A stretch of 64,000 nt of DNA from JAWPMT01 sp965267435 (GTDB lineage: Bacteria; Bacteroidota; Bacteroidia; Cytophagales; Cyclobacteriaceae). Position numbers and translations under genes: made by a program. How positions within the stretch are numbered: position 1 is the first letter of the stretch; every line of letters begins with the position of its first letter. The DNA is taken from assembly GCA_965267435.1 (NCBI GenBank), contig OZ253960.1, positions 124,001 to 188,000 of the forward strand, given 5' to 3'. This document shows, piece by piece, positions 16,734 through 25,118 of the stretch. The notes below the pieces were generated by a model, which did no database searches, was not told the DNA's origin, and saw only the letters and a list, made by a program, of their open reading frames with translations.

Positions 16734-18893
16734 TCATGTCTTTATGCCCTCCAATTGCAGGATGAAAGCGAAGATCCTCGCGCGATCTTTGAATCGCTTG
16801 AACCGCCCAGATGATCCCCCATGTCCCGCATCCATATTGGTGTAGAGCAGGAGAAGGTTGTCGTCAGTTTTCTTGTCCCGCAGCTTGGCCACCCATTTAG
16901 CCGGCTCCCAATACTGGACCTGAGAGTCGAAGAAGCCCGTGGTTACGAGCATATGAGGGTAGTCCTGCTCTTCTACCTGATCGTAGGGAGAGTACGAAAG
17001 CATGTATCGGTACGACTCAAACTCCTTAGGATTGCCCCATTCGTCAAACTCATTCGTCGTCAGTGGTATGGTTTCGTCCAGCATCGTAGAGACCACATCA
17101 ACAAAAGGCACTGCCGCCACGATGCCATTGAACGCCTCCGGAGCCATATTGGCTACGGCGCCCATCAGCAGGCCGCCAGCGCTGCCTCCGTAGCCGTAGA
17201 GGTGCTCAGCACTCGTATATCCTTCATCTGAGAGGAATTTTGCGCAGTCAATGTAGTCGTAGAACGTATTTTTCTTTTTGAACATCTTGCCGTCATCATA
17301 CCATTGTCGGCCCATTTCCTGACCTCCCCTGATATGAGCGATGGCATAGATAAAACCTCGATCAAGCAAACTGAGATTGATCTGACTGAAATAGGGATCC
17401 GTGGATGATCCATAGGAGCCGTACGCGTAGAGGAGCATAGGAGCTGGGCCCTCCTGCTTCATGTCTTTTCGGTAGACCAGCGTGATGGGCACCTCGGTCC
17501 CGTCCCGTACCTCCGCAAACAGTCGCTCTGTTGCATAATTTGCCGGATCGTGCCCCTTCACCTCTTCCCGCTTCTTCAGCGTACTTTCCCGGCTGTTCAT
17601 ATCATAGTCGTAGGTCGAAGCAGGTGTGGTTAGTGATGAATAGAAATAGCGCATCGTCGTCGTATTGAACTCGGGATTGCCGTAGGGTCGTGCGACATAG
17701 GCATCTTCGTTAAATGCCAGATAGTGAGAGTCCCCGGAGCCCTGATCGATCACACGTATGTGCGTCAGTGCATTGGACCTTTCAGTAAGTACAAGGTGGT
17801 TCTCGAAGACTACCATACCTGCGATCAACACTTCTGGGCGATGGGGGATCACTTCCTTCCAGTTTCCTTTCGAAGTGGCTGATTCGGACGTTTCCATGAG
17901 TCGGAAATTTTGAGCTTCCCAATTGGTGAGGATATAGAATTTGTCCTTGTAGTGCTCGATGGAGTATTCGTGCTGCGTCTCGCGTGGGGAAAACTGCTGA
18001 AATTGGCCCTGGGGGTCGTTGGCATCCAGGATGTGATAGTCATTGACCAGTGTGCTGCCGTTACTAATGATGACATACTTACCCGACTTGGACCGGCTTA
18101 CGCCAATGTAGAAGGCGGGGTCTTTCTCATGGTAAACGACGACGTCTTCATCGGGAGCGGTGCCCAGCGCATGACGGACAATCTTTTCGGACAGGAGGGA
18201 TACAGCATTCTTTGTCGTGTAGAAGATCGTCTTGTTGTCGTTGGCCCAGGCCAGGCTGCCGTTGCTGTTCGGGAGTTGGTCCTCCAGCATTTCGCCCGTT
18301 TCCAAATCCTTAAAGCGTACCGTGTAGATCCTGCGGCTCAGCGTATCTTCATTAAAGGCCAATATCTTGTTGTCCGGGCTTACCCGCAGTCCTCCGGCCT
18401 GATAAAATTCATAGCCCTCTGCCAGCTGATTGACATCCAGCAGGACTTGCTCAGCGTTGTCCAGTGTACCCTCCTTACGGCAGTAAATTGGGTACTCCTT
18501 GCCTTGCTCATAGCGTGTGTAGTACCAGTAGCCATTTTTGAAGTAAGGCACAGAGGAGTCATCCTGCTTCACACGGGCCACCATCTCCTCATATAGTTGC
18601 TGTTGCAGTTCCTCGGTATCATCCATTTGCGAGGCTGTATATGCGTTCTCCGCATTGAGGTAGTCGACAACTTGCTGCGTCTGATCATCGGGTTGGTCAG
18701 CGGTCTTTTGCTCGTCCGTCAGTCGCATCCAGAAGTATGGATCTGCACGAGCATCTCCGTGGAATGTGAGCACCGAATCTTTCTTTGGCGCTACCGGATA
18801 GGTGGGTTGATCAGACATTGTTGAAGTTTGGGGGTTATTACAGGCAATTAGGAAGCACAGTTGGACGGTGGCGAGGAGGATGGGTGTTTTCAT
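16734..18893 (-). CDS. Oligopeptidase B-like prolyl oligopeptidase family lipoprotein (S9)
   Basis: The 719-residue protein starts with a lipoprotein signal (MKTPILLATVQLCFLIAC), so it is probably membrane-anchored outside the cytoplasm. A seven-bladed propeller (about 100-430) precedes an alpha/beta-hydrolase domain. The catalytic serine is in YGGSAGGLLMG, with the aspartate near TTGFFDSQVQYWEP and the histidine in NMDAGHGGSSGR. Oligopeptidase B cleaves short peptides after basic residues; that specificity is inferred. The ATG at 18893 is chosen because it gives the lipobox; an upstream start at 18980 would bury it. Confidence 0.92.
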   Translation of the reverse strand: MKTPILLATVQLCFLIACNNPQTSTMSDQPTYPVAPKKDSVLTFHGDARADPYFWMRLTDEQKTADQPDDQTQQVVDYLNAENAYTASQMDDTEELQQQLYEEMVARVKQDDSSVPYFKNGYWYYTRYEQGKEYPIYCRKEGTLDNAEQVLLDVNQLAEGYEFYQAGGLRVSPDNKILAFNEDTLSRRIYTVRFKDLETGEMLEDQLPNSNGSLAWANDNKTIFYTTKNAVSLLSEKIVRHALGTAPDEDVVVYHEKDPAFYIGVSRSKSGKYVIISNGSTLVNDYHILDANDPQGQFQQFSPRETQHEYSIEHYKDKFYILTNWEAQNFRLMETSESATSKGNWKEVIPHRPEVLIAGMVVFENHLVLTERSNALTHIRVIDQGSGDSHYLAFNEDAYVARPYGNPEFNTTTMRYFYSSLTTPASTYDYDMNSRESTLKKREEVKGHDPANYATERLFAEVRDGTEVPITLVYRKDMKQEGPAPMLLYAYGSYGSSTDPYFSQINLSLLDRGFIYAIAHIRGGQEMGRQWYDDGKMFKKKNTFYDYIDCAKFLSDEGYTSAEHLYGYGGSAGGLLMGAVANMAPEAFNGIVAAVPFVDVVSTMLDETIPLTTNEFDEWGNPKEFESYRYMLSYSPYDQVEEQDYPHMLVTTGFFDSQVQYWEPAKWVAKLRDKKTDDNLLLLYTNMDAGHGGSSGRFKRFKDRARIFAFILQLEGIKT

Positions 18894-19026
18894 AGGTAGT
18901 AAATCCATGGACTGCTGGAATTTGCCCTGATTCCGCGACATTTCCAAATTCAATGGTAATGGGCGTAATACGACGGCCATTGGCGGTATTTCAGAAAGTT
19001 CTTTCTTTGCTTCAAACCAAACCCTG

Positions 19027-20259
19027 ATGGATCAACCGCGCGAGCAACCGAAGTGGCTCATCGAAACCCAAAACAACAGTTGGAATCCCGAACTACTCAT
19101 ATCGGGGATTTCCATCCTTTTCATCTTTTCCTTCGGCGATCGCCTCAACGATCTGGCCATTGGTATCATTCAGGAGTACGGCGTGAACCCAGCTCTGACG
19201 CTTGCCTCGCTGCTGTATGTCACGCTAGCGGTTCAGACACTGAAATATGCATTTGTGCTCCACCTTTTGATGCGCGGTGTCTGGGTCGGCCTCGTCGGTC
19301 TCAACTATACGTTTCCGCAAGGCATCCGCAGAGAGAAGCTGCCCAAGATGAGTCAGCAGGATTTTTTCCTCAATGATCTCAAGGATACCATCGATATCAT
19401 CATGCGAGTCGAGCGCATTTGTAGTTCCATATTCAGCATAGCCTTTACCATTGTAGGTATCTCCGCCTGGATCATGCTGCTCCTGGTGCCCGCGATTATT
19501 CTGAGCTCACTAGGCGTACCCCTGACCGCCGTGTTCGTTGCGCTGGTGGTGCTATTGGTGATCATCTCCACGGCCTTTCCCTTGTACAACCTGCTGCTCC
19601 GAAAATTCGGCAAAAAGGTCCCCTTTCTGAAGGGGCTCGCCCTGGTGGCATCACGGTCGCAGTACCTCCTTTTCTTTCGTGAGAGCCTGCTCACCTTCCA
19701 GACCAATATGAATAGCAAGTTGGCCATGGGGGTGTTCTTTGGCTTCTTTTTGCTCTCGGGCTTGCAGACAGGGACGTTGATCACCCAGACCATCGACTTT
19801 ATCAAATACAGCATCCCGGAGCGTAGTTTGATCCCGGGCATGAAGTCGCAGCAGCGTACATTGTCGTATCGATACCAGGACCCTATGCTGTACCTCGACA
19901 ATCACAAAAGCTATCAACGTATTCAGAAAGCTGCCATACCATCTATTGTCCAGGAGGGTGGGCAGCTACCGATCTATTATGCCGACTTCGACTGGGACTG
20001 GTCCACCGTCAAGGCAGCGGATACACTCGAGATCCATCGATTGGTAGATGTAGCGATTGACAGTATGGCCGTACCCGTTTCCTGGAGCCGCTCATTCCTG
20101 CCCACGAGCGGTCAGCGAGTGTGGGTGGCTCATGTCGATACCAAACACCTCAGTCGCGGGGAGCACCGCCTGCAGTTGGACAAGTGGATCTGGCATCCCT
20201 ACAAGAAGGCCCCCATCCGTTTTGAGGGCTGGTGCAGGATCCGCTTTATTGTCGATTGA
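19027..20259 (+). CDS. Multi-span membrane protein with extracytoplasmic C-terminal part, unknown family
   Basis: This 410-residue protein has about five hydrophobic helices: near 22-40, 55-80, 128-155, 157-182 and 232-255. A soluble C-terminal region of about 150 residues follows, rich in aromatic and charged residues (IYYADFDWDW, WIWHPYKKAP). No known domain was recognised. The hydrophilic loop after helix two (QGIRREKLPKMSQQDFF) is basic and likely cytoplasmic. It is divergent from the oligopeptidase gene and followed by a repeat-rich spacer. Confidence 0.72.
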   Translation: MDQPREQPKWLIETQNNSWNPELLISGISILFIFSFGDRLNDLAIGIIQEYGVNPALTLASLLYVTLAVQTLKYAFVLHLLMRGVWVGLVGLNYTFPQGIRREKLPKMSQQDFFLNDLKDTIDIIMRVERICSSIFSIAFTIVGISAWIMLLLVPAIILSSLGVPLTAVFVALVVLLVIISTAFPLYNLLLRKFGKKVPFLKGLALVASRSQYLLFFRESLLTFQTNMNSKLAMGVFFGFFLLSGLQTGTLITQTIDFIKYSIPERSLIPGMKSQQRTLSYRYQDPMLYLDNHKSYQRIQKAAIPSIVQEGGQLPIYYADFDWDWSTVKAADTLEIHRLVDVAIDSMAVPVSWSRSFLPTSGQRVWVAHVDTKHLSRGEHRLQLDKWIWHPYKKAPIRFEGWCRIRFIVD

Positions 20260-20302
20260 GCATCTAGATGGGCTTTTTGGGGCGCCCCACCGCACTGTCC
20301 TT

Positions 20303-20333
20303 GCGGGAGGCCGGCACCCAGCGTGCCTCCCGC
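20303..20333. repeat. GC-rich inverted repeat in intergenic spacer
   Basis: GCGGGAGGC and GCCTCCCGC form a perfect nine-base stem around a 13-base loop. A separate palindrome, GGGGCGCCCC, lies just before it at 20279-20288. There is no T-run after either, so they are not standard terminators. Confidence 0.6.
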
Positions 20334-20440
20334 CACCCCGGAGCAGAGAGCAAAGGGAACTAGCCGTGTCATCCTCCTTGCCTCCTGACAGAGCCATTTG
20401 TTCATGTCCATTGTCCATCCTGATCTGCTGATAGAGGCCA

Positions 20441-20480
20441 TGGTCCATGGTCTATGGTCCATTGACCATGGACCATAGAC
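20441..20480. repeat. CCATGG-rich inverted repeat
   Basis: A 13-base arm GTCTATGGTCCAT (20450-20462) is repeated as its exact reverse complement (20468-20480) around a five-base loop, preceded by a further TGGTCCATGG. The GACCATGGA unit recurs at 34367-34375, so this belongs to an interspersed intergenic repeat family. Confidence 0.75.
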
Positions 20481-20492
20481 GTTCCAAATCCC

Positions 20493-21596
20493 TCAATCCT
20501 CCAACTCCACTCTCCTTCCAGACTTTGCCGATTCGCGCGCTGCATCGAGGATTTCCATTACGATCACATTATTTGTCAGGGACGATGGGCTTGTTCCCGG
20601 GTCGATGTCGCCTTCGATCACCGCTTTGAAGTACGCGAACGGGTCGTCTGTGGGATACGCGACAGGTTCGAGCACATGCTCCGTTTCTTTCGATTCATCA
20701 CCGAGGCGTGTGTACATAGTAGGCCCATCCACAGTGCGGATGTAACCGTCGGTGCCGTAGATTGCCATGTCCTTGCGGTTGTACGTCCAGTTCCACGAAG
20801 CTTGGATGATCCCTTGCGCCTTTGGATAGGTGACGATGATTGTGGCCTCGTCGTCCACCTTGGGGTATTTGTCGGGTTTGATTTGCTGGGTAACGGCCAT
20901 CACGGAAAGAGGTCGCTCATTGGCCATAAGCCAGGTCATCAGGTTGGCGCCATAGCACCCAAAGTCCGTGATCGCCCCTCCACCATTTTCAATTGGATCG
21001 GTAAGCCATTCGAGAAATTCCTCGTTTACACCGATTTCGATAGGTCCGGGGTGACCATCATGAACGACGACTTTGCGGAGACCCCCAAGTTTGCCATCAA
21101 AGACCATTTCTCCACTCTTGTAGGTAGTAGGGTACCACGTCGATTCATAGTTGGTGAGCAGATGTATGTTGTGCTTCTTGGCGAGGTGCTCCATCTGCCG
21201 GGCGTGGTCCAGGCTCACCGCCATAGGCTTTTCGACCATTACGTGGATGCCCTTGGGCGCGCAGGTCTGGACGGTCGCCAGGTGGCCGATGATGGTGCCG
21301 AAATCCGTGACCGCATCAGGTTGTGTCTCGGCGATCATTTCCTCCAGCGTTGGGTATACGATACTGGTCGGTAGGTCGTGTTGCTTCATATATCGCTCAG
21401 CCAGTTCGCGGTTGCTTTCGGCGATACCTACAATTTCGATATCGCCGATCTTTTCGCGACCAAGGATCCAATGCACATGTGTATGTACTAATCCATTGAC
21501 GCCGACGCGCAAGGGCTTTGTGGGTGTAGGTTGTGCCATCGGTGCAATGGTCATAGTCAGGAGGATGGACTGGAGGATAAGCAGTTTTCGGATCAT
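20493..21596 (-). CDS. Exported Gfo/Idh/MocA-family oxidoreductase
   Basis: This 367-residue protein has a signal peptide (MIRKLLILQSILLTMTIAPM, cleavage near AQP). A Rossmann domain follows, with an unusual nucleotide loop (RVGVNGLVHTHVHWI). The family motif is in MVEKPMAV, and the C-terminal substrate domain shows GGGAITDFGCYGANLMTW. Members oxidise or reduce sugars with bound NAD(P); export suggests a tightly bound cofactor, as in other periplasmic members. The ATG at 21596 gives the signal; a frame reaching 21788 would cross the hairpin island. It stands alone, divergent from the DUF3137-like gene. Confidence 0.88.
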   Translation of the reverse strand: MIRKLLILQSILLTMTIAPMAQPTPTKPLRVGVNGLVHTHVHWILGREKIGDIEIVGIAESNRELAERYMKQHDLPTSIVYPTLEEMIAETQPDAVTDFGTIIGHLATVQTCAPKGIHVMVEKPMAVSLDHARQMEHLAKKHNIHLLTNYESTWYPTTYKSGEMVFDGKLGGLRKVVVHDGHPGPIEIGVNEEFLEWLTDPIENGGGAITDFGCYGANLMTWLMANERPLSVMAVTQQIKPDKYPKVDDEATIIVTYPKAQGIIQASWNWTYNRKDMAIYGTDGYIRTVDGPTMYTRLGDESKETEHVLEPVAYPTDDPFAYFKAVIEGDIDPGTSPSSLTNNVIVMEILDAARESAKSGRRVELED

Positions 21597-21613
21597 GCCG
21601 GAAGATAGAAATT

Positions 21614-21784
21614 CTGGGTAACCCGGATTATGCAATAGCATATTTATTGTTCGAAGGAGAAATATTCTATTGCATAATGACGAAAAATTTCTCTTACAGA
21701 AAATTTTTGTCAGGGTAACCCAGACAAAGCAAAGCTTTCGTCTGCTCAACGAAAAGTCTGAGTGTGACAAGCTCCGCTTCGTCA
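21614..21784. repeat. Multi-hairpin intergenic island
   Basis: At least four stem-loops fill this spacer. Hairpin 1 (21627-21678) has arms ATTATGCAATAG and CTATTGCATAAT, extended by ATATTT/AAATAT. Hairpin 2 (21679-21711) pairs GAC-G-AAAAATTT with AAATTTTTGTC. Hairpin 3 (21721-21744) pairs CAGACAAAGC with GCTTTCGTCTG. Hairpin 4 (21765-21784) pairs TGACAAGC with GCTTCGTCA. An outer pair (21614-21624 and 21713-21723, 10 of 11 bases) encloses the first two. Hairpins 2-4 share a one-base bulge next to GAC/GTC. Confidence 0.75.
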
Positions 21785-21796
21785 TCACCCTTCGGG

Positions 21797-21822
21797 CAAA
21801 TTATGCATTAATGCATAATTTG
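21797..21822. repeat. Perfect 26-base palindrome before the DUF3137-like gene
   Basis: The half-site CAAATTATGCATT is followed directly by its exact reverse complement. It shares ATTATGCA with hairpin 1 of the neighbouring island and lies 24 bases before the next start codon. It could be an operator or part of the same repeat element. Confidence 0.8.
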
Positions 21823-21845
21823 GGGTAAAAGGGGACGTTTGCATC

Positions 21846-22835
21846 ATGCGCGTTTTCAAATCAGTTAGGTTTGCCGATATGGCCAATGCATCACTAGACA
21901 TCGCTGAGATCTACCGTCGCATGCGGCCCGTTCTCCAATCCATGGACGAAGAAAAGGACAAGTTGCTGGGGCGGTTCAGACCCGTCATGGCCATCTTCTT
22001 CTTCTATGGAGCCATTTGCTTTATGGTGCCATACACAAATATTGTTGCCCCTAACCAGCGGTACGGTCTGTTTTACTTTCTCCTCATATCAGGGGGTCTC
22101 GCTTTTGCCATTGTGCTTCTACTCTATTATCGGCAGACCCAAGAGCTGAGCGGGAAGTTGCGACAGCAGTTTGTCATGGGCCTGTCGGGGGCATTGGGTG
22201 GTGATGTGCATTATCACGCCAGTGCCAATGATCTGCAGTTCCCTCAGGATATCAATACACTGCTGGGGCCATTTCATGCCTACCAGGTCCGCAACCTGCT
22301 CATTGGTAAGTTCCCATTGGGTCACCTCTCCGCCTTTGATTTCAAGGCGTTTCATCGACCCGAAGACTTCCTCCGAGCTATGGAGACACCATTTGACGGA
22401 CGCTTCTATTTGTATGAGTTCCCACTGGAGAGCCACACTGTCTGGCTTGTACCCCGCACTTTGCTGCGGACCACCACACAGGAAGATACCGAGGGGGATC
22501 CAGGCCTTCTGCGCGAATTGACCAGGAGGTATGCGGTCTTTCCGCCTGAAGGAGAGCAATATGATTTGCTGAGGGATCCCGAGGTCAATGCACTCATCAA
22601 TTCTATGAGCGAGCAAGTGAAGAAAGACGGCCTGTCGAAGCACGATTTGGCTTTTCGATTCAGTGAGAACCAAATGATCATTGCCATGCAGGAGAATCGT
22701 TCGTTTCTCGAATCCTTCAATTGGCAAAACCATGACCGGGAAGAGTACGTCGAAATCCAATTGCGGGCCATGAACATGGCGGTGGACCTCATTGCCCTTT
22801 TACTCACCAAATACCGAAAGAAGTCCGAAGAATGA
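21846..22835 (+). CDS. Membrane-anchored protein resembling DUF3137
   Basis: This 329-residue protein has two adjacent transmembrane helices (about 47-66 and 75-96) after a cytoplasmic N-terminal helix, and a soluble C-terminal region. Its order of elements (helical N-terminus, helix pair, beta-rich region with FLLIGKF-like and FPLESHTVWLVPRT strands, then an acidic helix) resembles DUF3137 proteins, but that match is only by eye. No catalytic motif is seen. It overlaps the VOC-family gene by four bases (ATGA), so the pair forms an operon. Confidence 0.65.
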   Translation: MRVFKSVRFADMANASLDIAEIYRRMRPVLQSMDEEKDKLLGRFRPVMAIFFFYGAICFMVPYTNIVAPNQRYGLFYFLLISGGLAFAIVLLLYYRQTQELSGKLRQQFVMGLSGALGGDVHYHASANDLQFPQDINTLLGPFHAYQVRNLLIGKFPLGHLSAFDFKAFHRPEDFLRAMETPFDGRFYLYEFPLESHTVWLVPRTLLRTTTQEDTEGDPGLLRELTRRYAVFPPEGEQYDLLRDPEVNALINSMSEQVKKDGLSKHDLAFRFSENQMIIAMQENRSFLESFNWQNHDREEYVEIQLRAMNMAVDLIALLLTKYRKKSEE

Positions 22836-23224
22836 ACCAATACATTGACAAGTTGGCGTTGGTCGTCAACGACTACGAGGAGGCGATCGAATACTACTGT
22901 GGCAAGCTGCAGTTTGAGTTACTGGAAGATACAGACATGGGGAAGGGCAAACGATGGGTTGTCGTACGGCCGCCGGGAGGTCAGGGCCCGTCCTTGCTGC
23001 TCGCCAGGGCCAAGAATCTGGAGCAACAGGCCGCAGTCGGCAACCAGACGGGAGGCCGAGTCTTTCTTTTCCTCCATACCGATGACTTCTGGCGAGACTA
23101 TGAAAGTATGAAAGCCAAAGGCGTGGAGTTTACCGAGGAGCCTAGGGAGGAGGAGTATGGCACGGTCATCGTGTTCAAGGACCTCTATGGCAATAAGTGG
23201 GACATGATCGAGCGGCGATCATAA
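22832..23224 (+). CDS. VOC-family (glyoxalase/dioxygenase fold) protein
   Basis: This 130-residue protein is a single vicinal-oxygen-chelate domain: YIDKLALVVNDYEEAIEYY at the start, a central RWVVVRPPGG strand, FLFLHTDDFWRDYESMKAKGVEF, and the closing FKDLYGNKWDMIER. The C-terminal acidic residue that would bind metal is present, but the first-strand histidine common in metal-binding members is replaced by Leu/Val. It may therefore be a metal-free or altered member. Its role is unknown. It is translationally coupled to the upstream membrane protein. Confidence 0.88.
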   Translation: MNQYIDKLALVVNDYEEAIEYYCGKLQFELLEDTDMGKGKRWVVVRPPGGQGPSLLLARAKNLEQQAAVGNQTGGRVFLFLHTDDFWRDYESMKAKGVEFTEEPREEEYGTVIVFKDLYGNKWDMIERRS

Positions 23225-23290
23225 TCACTCGTTGGCCCTAGCTTCATTTGCCCGTCCAAAAACCACAACAATTCCTGCATGACGCCGTGA

Positions 23291-23998
23291 TCAACCAGTG
23301 GAATCAGGGTAGGTCAACAGTAGCAGGGCCACCTGCAAGCCATCGTACAAGACGTGGGCATAGACGAGGGGCATCAGTCGCCTTACGCGAAAGAAGAAGA
23401 AGCCACTGACCAAACTCTTGATGCCTATGGTCACAATGCCATAAGGTCCCTGGCTCCAATGGACGAGGCCCATTATCGTAGCAGAGAGCACAATCACGAC
23501 CGCCGACCATAGCACGTCCTCCGACCACTTCCAGAGTGTCGTAAGCAGAAAAACCCGTATCAATTCCTCGTACAATGCGATACCAATCCATAGCACAGGT
23601 CCAAACCACAAGAGAAGGAGCAGGGGGCTCTCTCGCAAGTCAAGCATCAGGCCCAGCAGTTCCGTGTTGGGGACAAACCGCAACAAGCCCGAAAGCATGC
23701 TTCGCTCGATGAAAAATAGGCCAAAATAGATAGCTGTTAGCACCAACCCCCAAACGAGATCACCGAACCAGTTGCCCGCGCCATTATTGAAGTCTGACAA
23801 CGGCTCACCCAGGAAATACCGCTTGAGGGCGTAGAGGATCACAATGCTGCCACCACCGAAGAGTAGGGGATAGATAATGAGTTCCCGACTCGCAAAACCG
23901 CTTGACTGGTGCAGTCGCACCCACAGCATAAGACCAAAGGGGGTGAATACGATAATGGTCAGCGCGACCATTGACTTGAGAACAGATGATTGAGACAT
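23291..23998 (-). CDS. CPBP (CAAX-like) intramembrane metalloprotease
   Basis: The 235-residue protein has about six hydrophobic helices. It carries the family motifs: EELIR within YEELIRVFLL (motif 1), a histidine in MGLVHWSQG (motif 2), and HVLYDGLQ near the C-terminus (motif 3). CPBP proteases cleave within or next to membranes; bacterial members are linked to bacteriocin immunity or peptide processing, but no such gene is adjacent. The ATG at 23998 is preferred over a TTG at 24019. Confidence 0.82.
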   Translation of the reverse strand: MSQSSVLKSMVALTIIVFTPFGLMLWVRLHQSSGFASRELIIYPLLFGGGSIVILYALKRYFLGEPLSDFNNGAGNWFGDLVWGLVLTAIYFGLFFIERSMLSGLLRFVPNTELLGLMLDLRESPLLLLLWFGPVLWIGIALYEELIRVFLLTTLWKWSEDVLWSAVVIVLSATIMGLVHWSQGPYGIVTIGIKSLVSGFFFFRVRRLMPLVYAHVLYDGLQVALLLLTYPDSTG

Positions 23999-24157
23999 GT
24001 TGAGAGGCCTTTCGGTCAAACTTGACGCAAACTAGATCAGGCCCTCTAGTCGTCCAATGACACAAATCATCGCGGGAGCGAAAGTTAGTCCGGTGAAGAC
24101 CATTGAGTTTTCCTCTCCGACAAGCAAGAGGTGTTCATTTCTTCGCTACGGATGGCA

Positions 24158-24190
24158 CAAAAAGTAAAGGGCGAATTTGCCATTCGCCCT
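24158..24190 (-). terminator. Terminator after the 3-hydroxyacyl-CoA dehydrogenase gene
   Basis: AGGGCGAAT and ATTCGCCCT pair perfectly over nine bases with a five-base loop. On the minus strand the stem is followed by TTTACTTTTTG. It lies 26 bases past the stop codon. Confidence 0.85.
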
Positions 24191-24216
24191 CAATGTTAAT
24201 GATGTATGTACTGATG

Positions 24217-25110
24217 TTACTGGAACCTGGAGCTAACCTTTAACTCCTTCGATCCCGCGGTGTAAGCGTAAAACCCTTCCCCCGTCTTAGCACCGAGAAA
24301 ACCAGCGGTTACCATGTTTACCAACAAGGGGCATGGCGCATACTTGGGATTGCCAAAACCGTCCTGCAACACACGAAGAATAGAGAGGCACACATCCAGA
24401 CCAATGAAGTCTGCGAGTTGCAGGGGCCCCATAGGGTGGGCCATTCCCAGCTTCATCACGGTGTCGATTTCTTCCACACCGGCGACACCCTCGTACAGCG
24501 AATAGATGGCCTCGTTGATCATCGGCATGAGGATACGGTTGGCGACAAAGCCAGGGTAGTCATTGACTTCCACCGGGACCTTGCCCAGGGCCGCACTCTC
24601 TGTCATGATGAGTTTTGTGACCTCGTCGGATGTGGCATAGCCGCGAATGACCTCGACCAGCTTCATCACCGGCACGGGGTTCATGAAGTGCATGCCGATC
24701 ACTTTGTCCGCTCTTTTTGTCGCGGCGCCAATCTTCGTTATCGATATCGACGAAGTATTGGTGGCGAGGATTGTGTCTGCTGGTGTATTCGCATCGAGCG
24801 ATTCGAATATCTTCACTTTTGTATCGAAGTGCTCGGTAGCGGCTTCTATCACCAGTTGCACATCGCTCACGGATGTAGCTATGTCCGTGCCCCTCTTGAT
24901 ACGCGCAAGTGTGGCTACCTTCTCCTCCGCGGTAATAAGTTCCTTCTTTATCTGTCGGTCGAGGTTCTTTCCTATGGTAGCGAGGGCACGCTCCAGCGCC
25001 GATTCAGAAATGTCTATCAGCGTCACTTCCCGCCCATTTTGTGCAAATACGTGAGCGATGCCATTGCCCATGGTTCCCGAGCCGATGACAGCAACTTTTT
25101 CGATCTTCAT
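24217..25110 (-). CDS. 3-hydroxyacyl-CoA (3-hydroxybutyryl-CoA) dehydrogenase
   Basis: This 297-residue enzyme oxidises 3-hydroxyacyl-CoA to 3-ketoacyl-CoA with NAD+, in fatty acid or butyrate metabolism. The N-terminal Rossmann loop is VAVIGSGTMGNGIAHVFA. The catalytic histidine is in GMHFMNPVPVMKLVE, and the C-terminal domain shows PGFVANRILMPMINEA and the GPLQLADFIGLD segment typical of short-form (about 290-residue) enzymes. It is cytoplasmic. It lies eight bases downstream of the GH13 gene, so it may be co-transcribed with it, although the pathways are unrelated. Confidence 0.95.
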   Translation of the reverse strand: MKIEKVAVIGSGTMGNGIAHVFAQNGREVTLIDISESALERALATIGKNLDRQIKKELITAEEKVATLARIKRGTDIATSVSDVQLVIEAATEHFDTKVKIFESLDANTPADTILATNTSSISITKIGAATKRADKVIGMHFMNPVPVMKLVEVIRGYATSDEVTKLIMTESAALGKVPVEVNDYPGFVANRILMPMINEAIYSLYEGVAGVEEIDTVMKLGMAHPMGPLQLADFIGLDVCLSILRVLQDGFGNPKYAPCPLLVNMVTAGFLGAKTGEGFYAYTAGSKELKVSSRFQ

Positions 25111-25118
25111 TTTTGAGT

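Noticed and set aside
20199..20462. Minus-strand frame of 87 codons after the membrane protein gene
   Set aside because: It is created by the CCATGG repeat and overlaps the end of the real gene on the other strand.
21597..21788. N-terminal extension of the Gfo/Idh/MocA protein by 64 residues
   Set aside because: It would translate through the hairpin island and hide a clear signal peptide starting at 21596.
23291..23998. Bacteriocin immunity locus
   Set aside because: The CPBP protease has no small precursor-peptide gene or transporter next to it.
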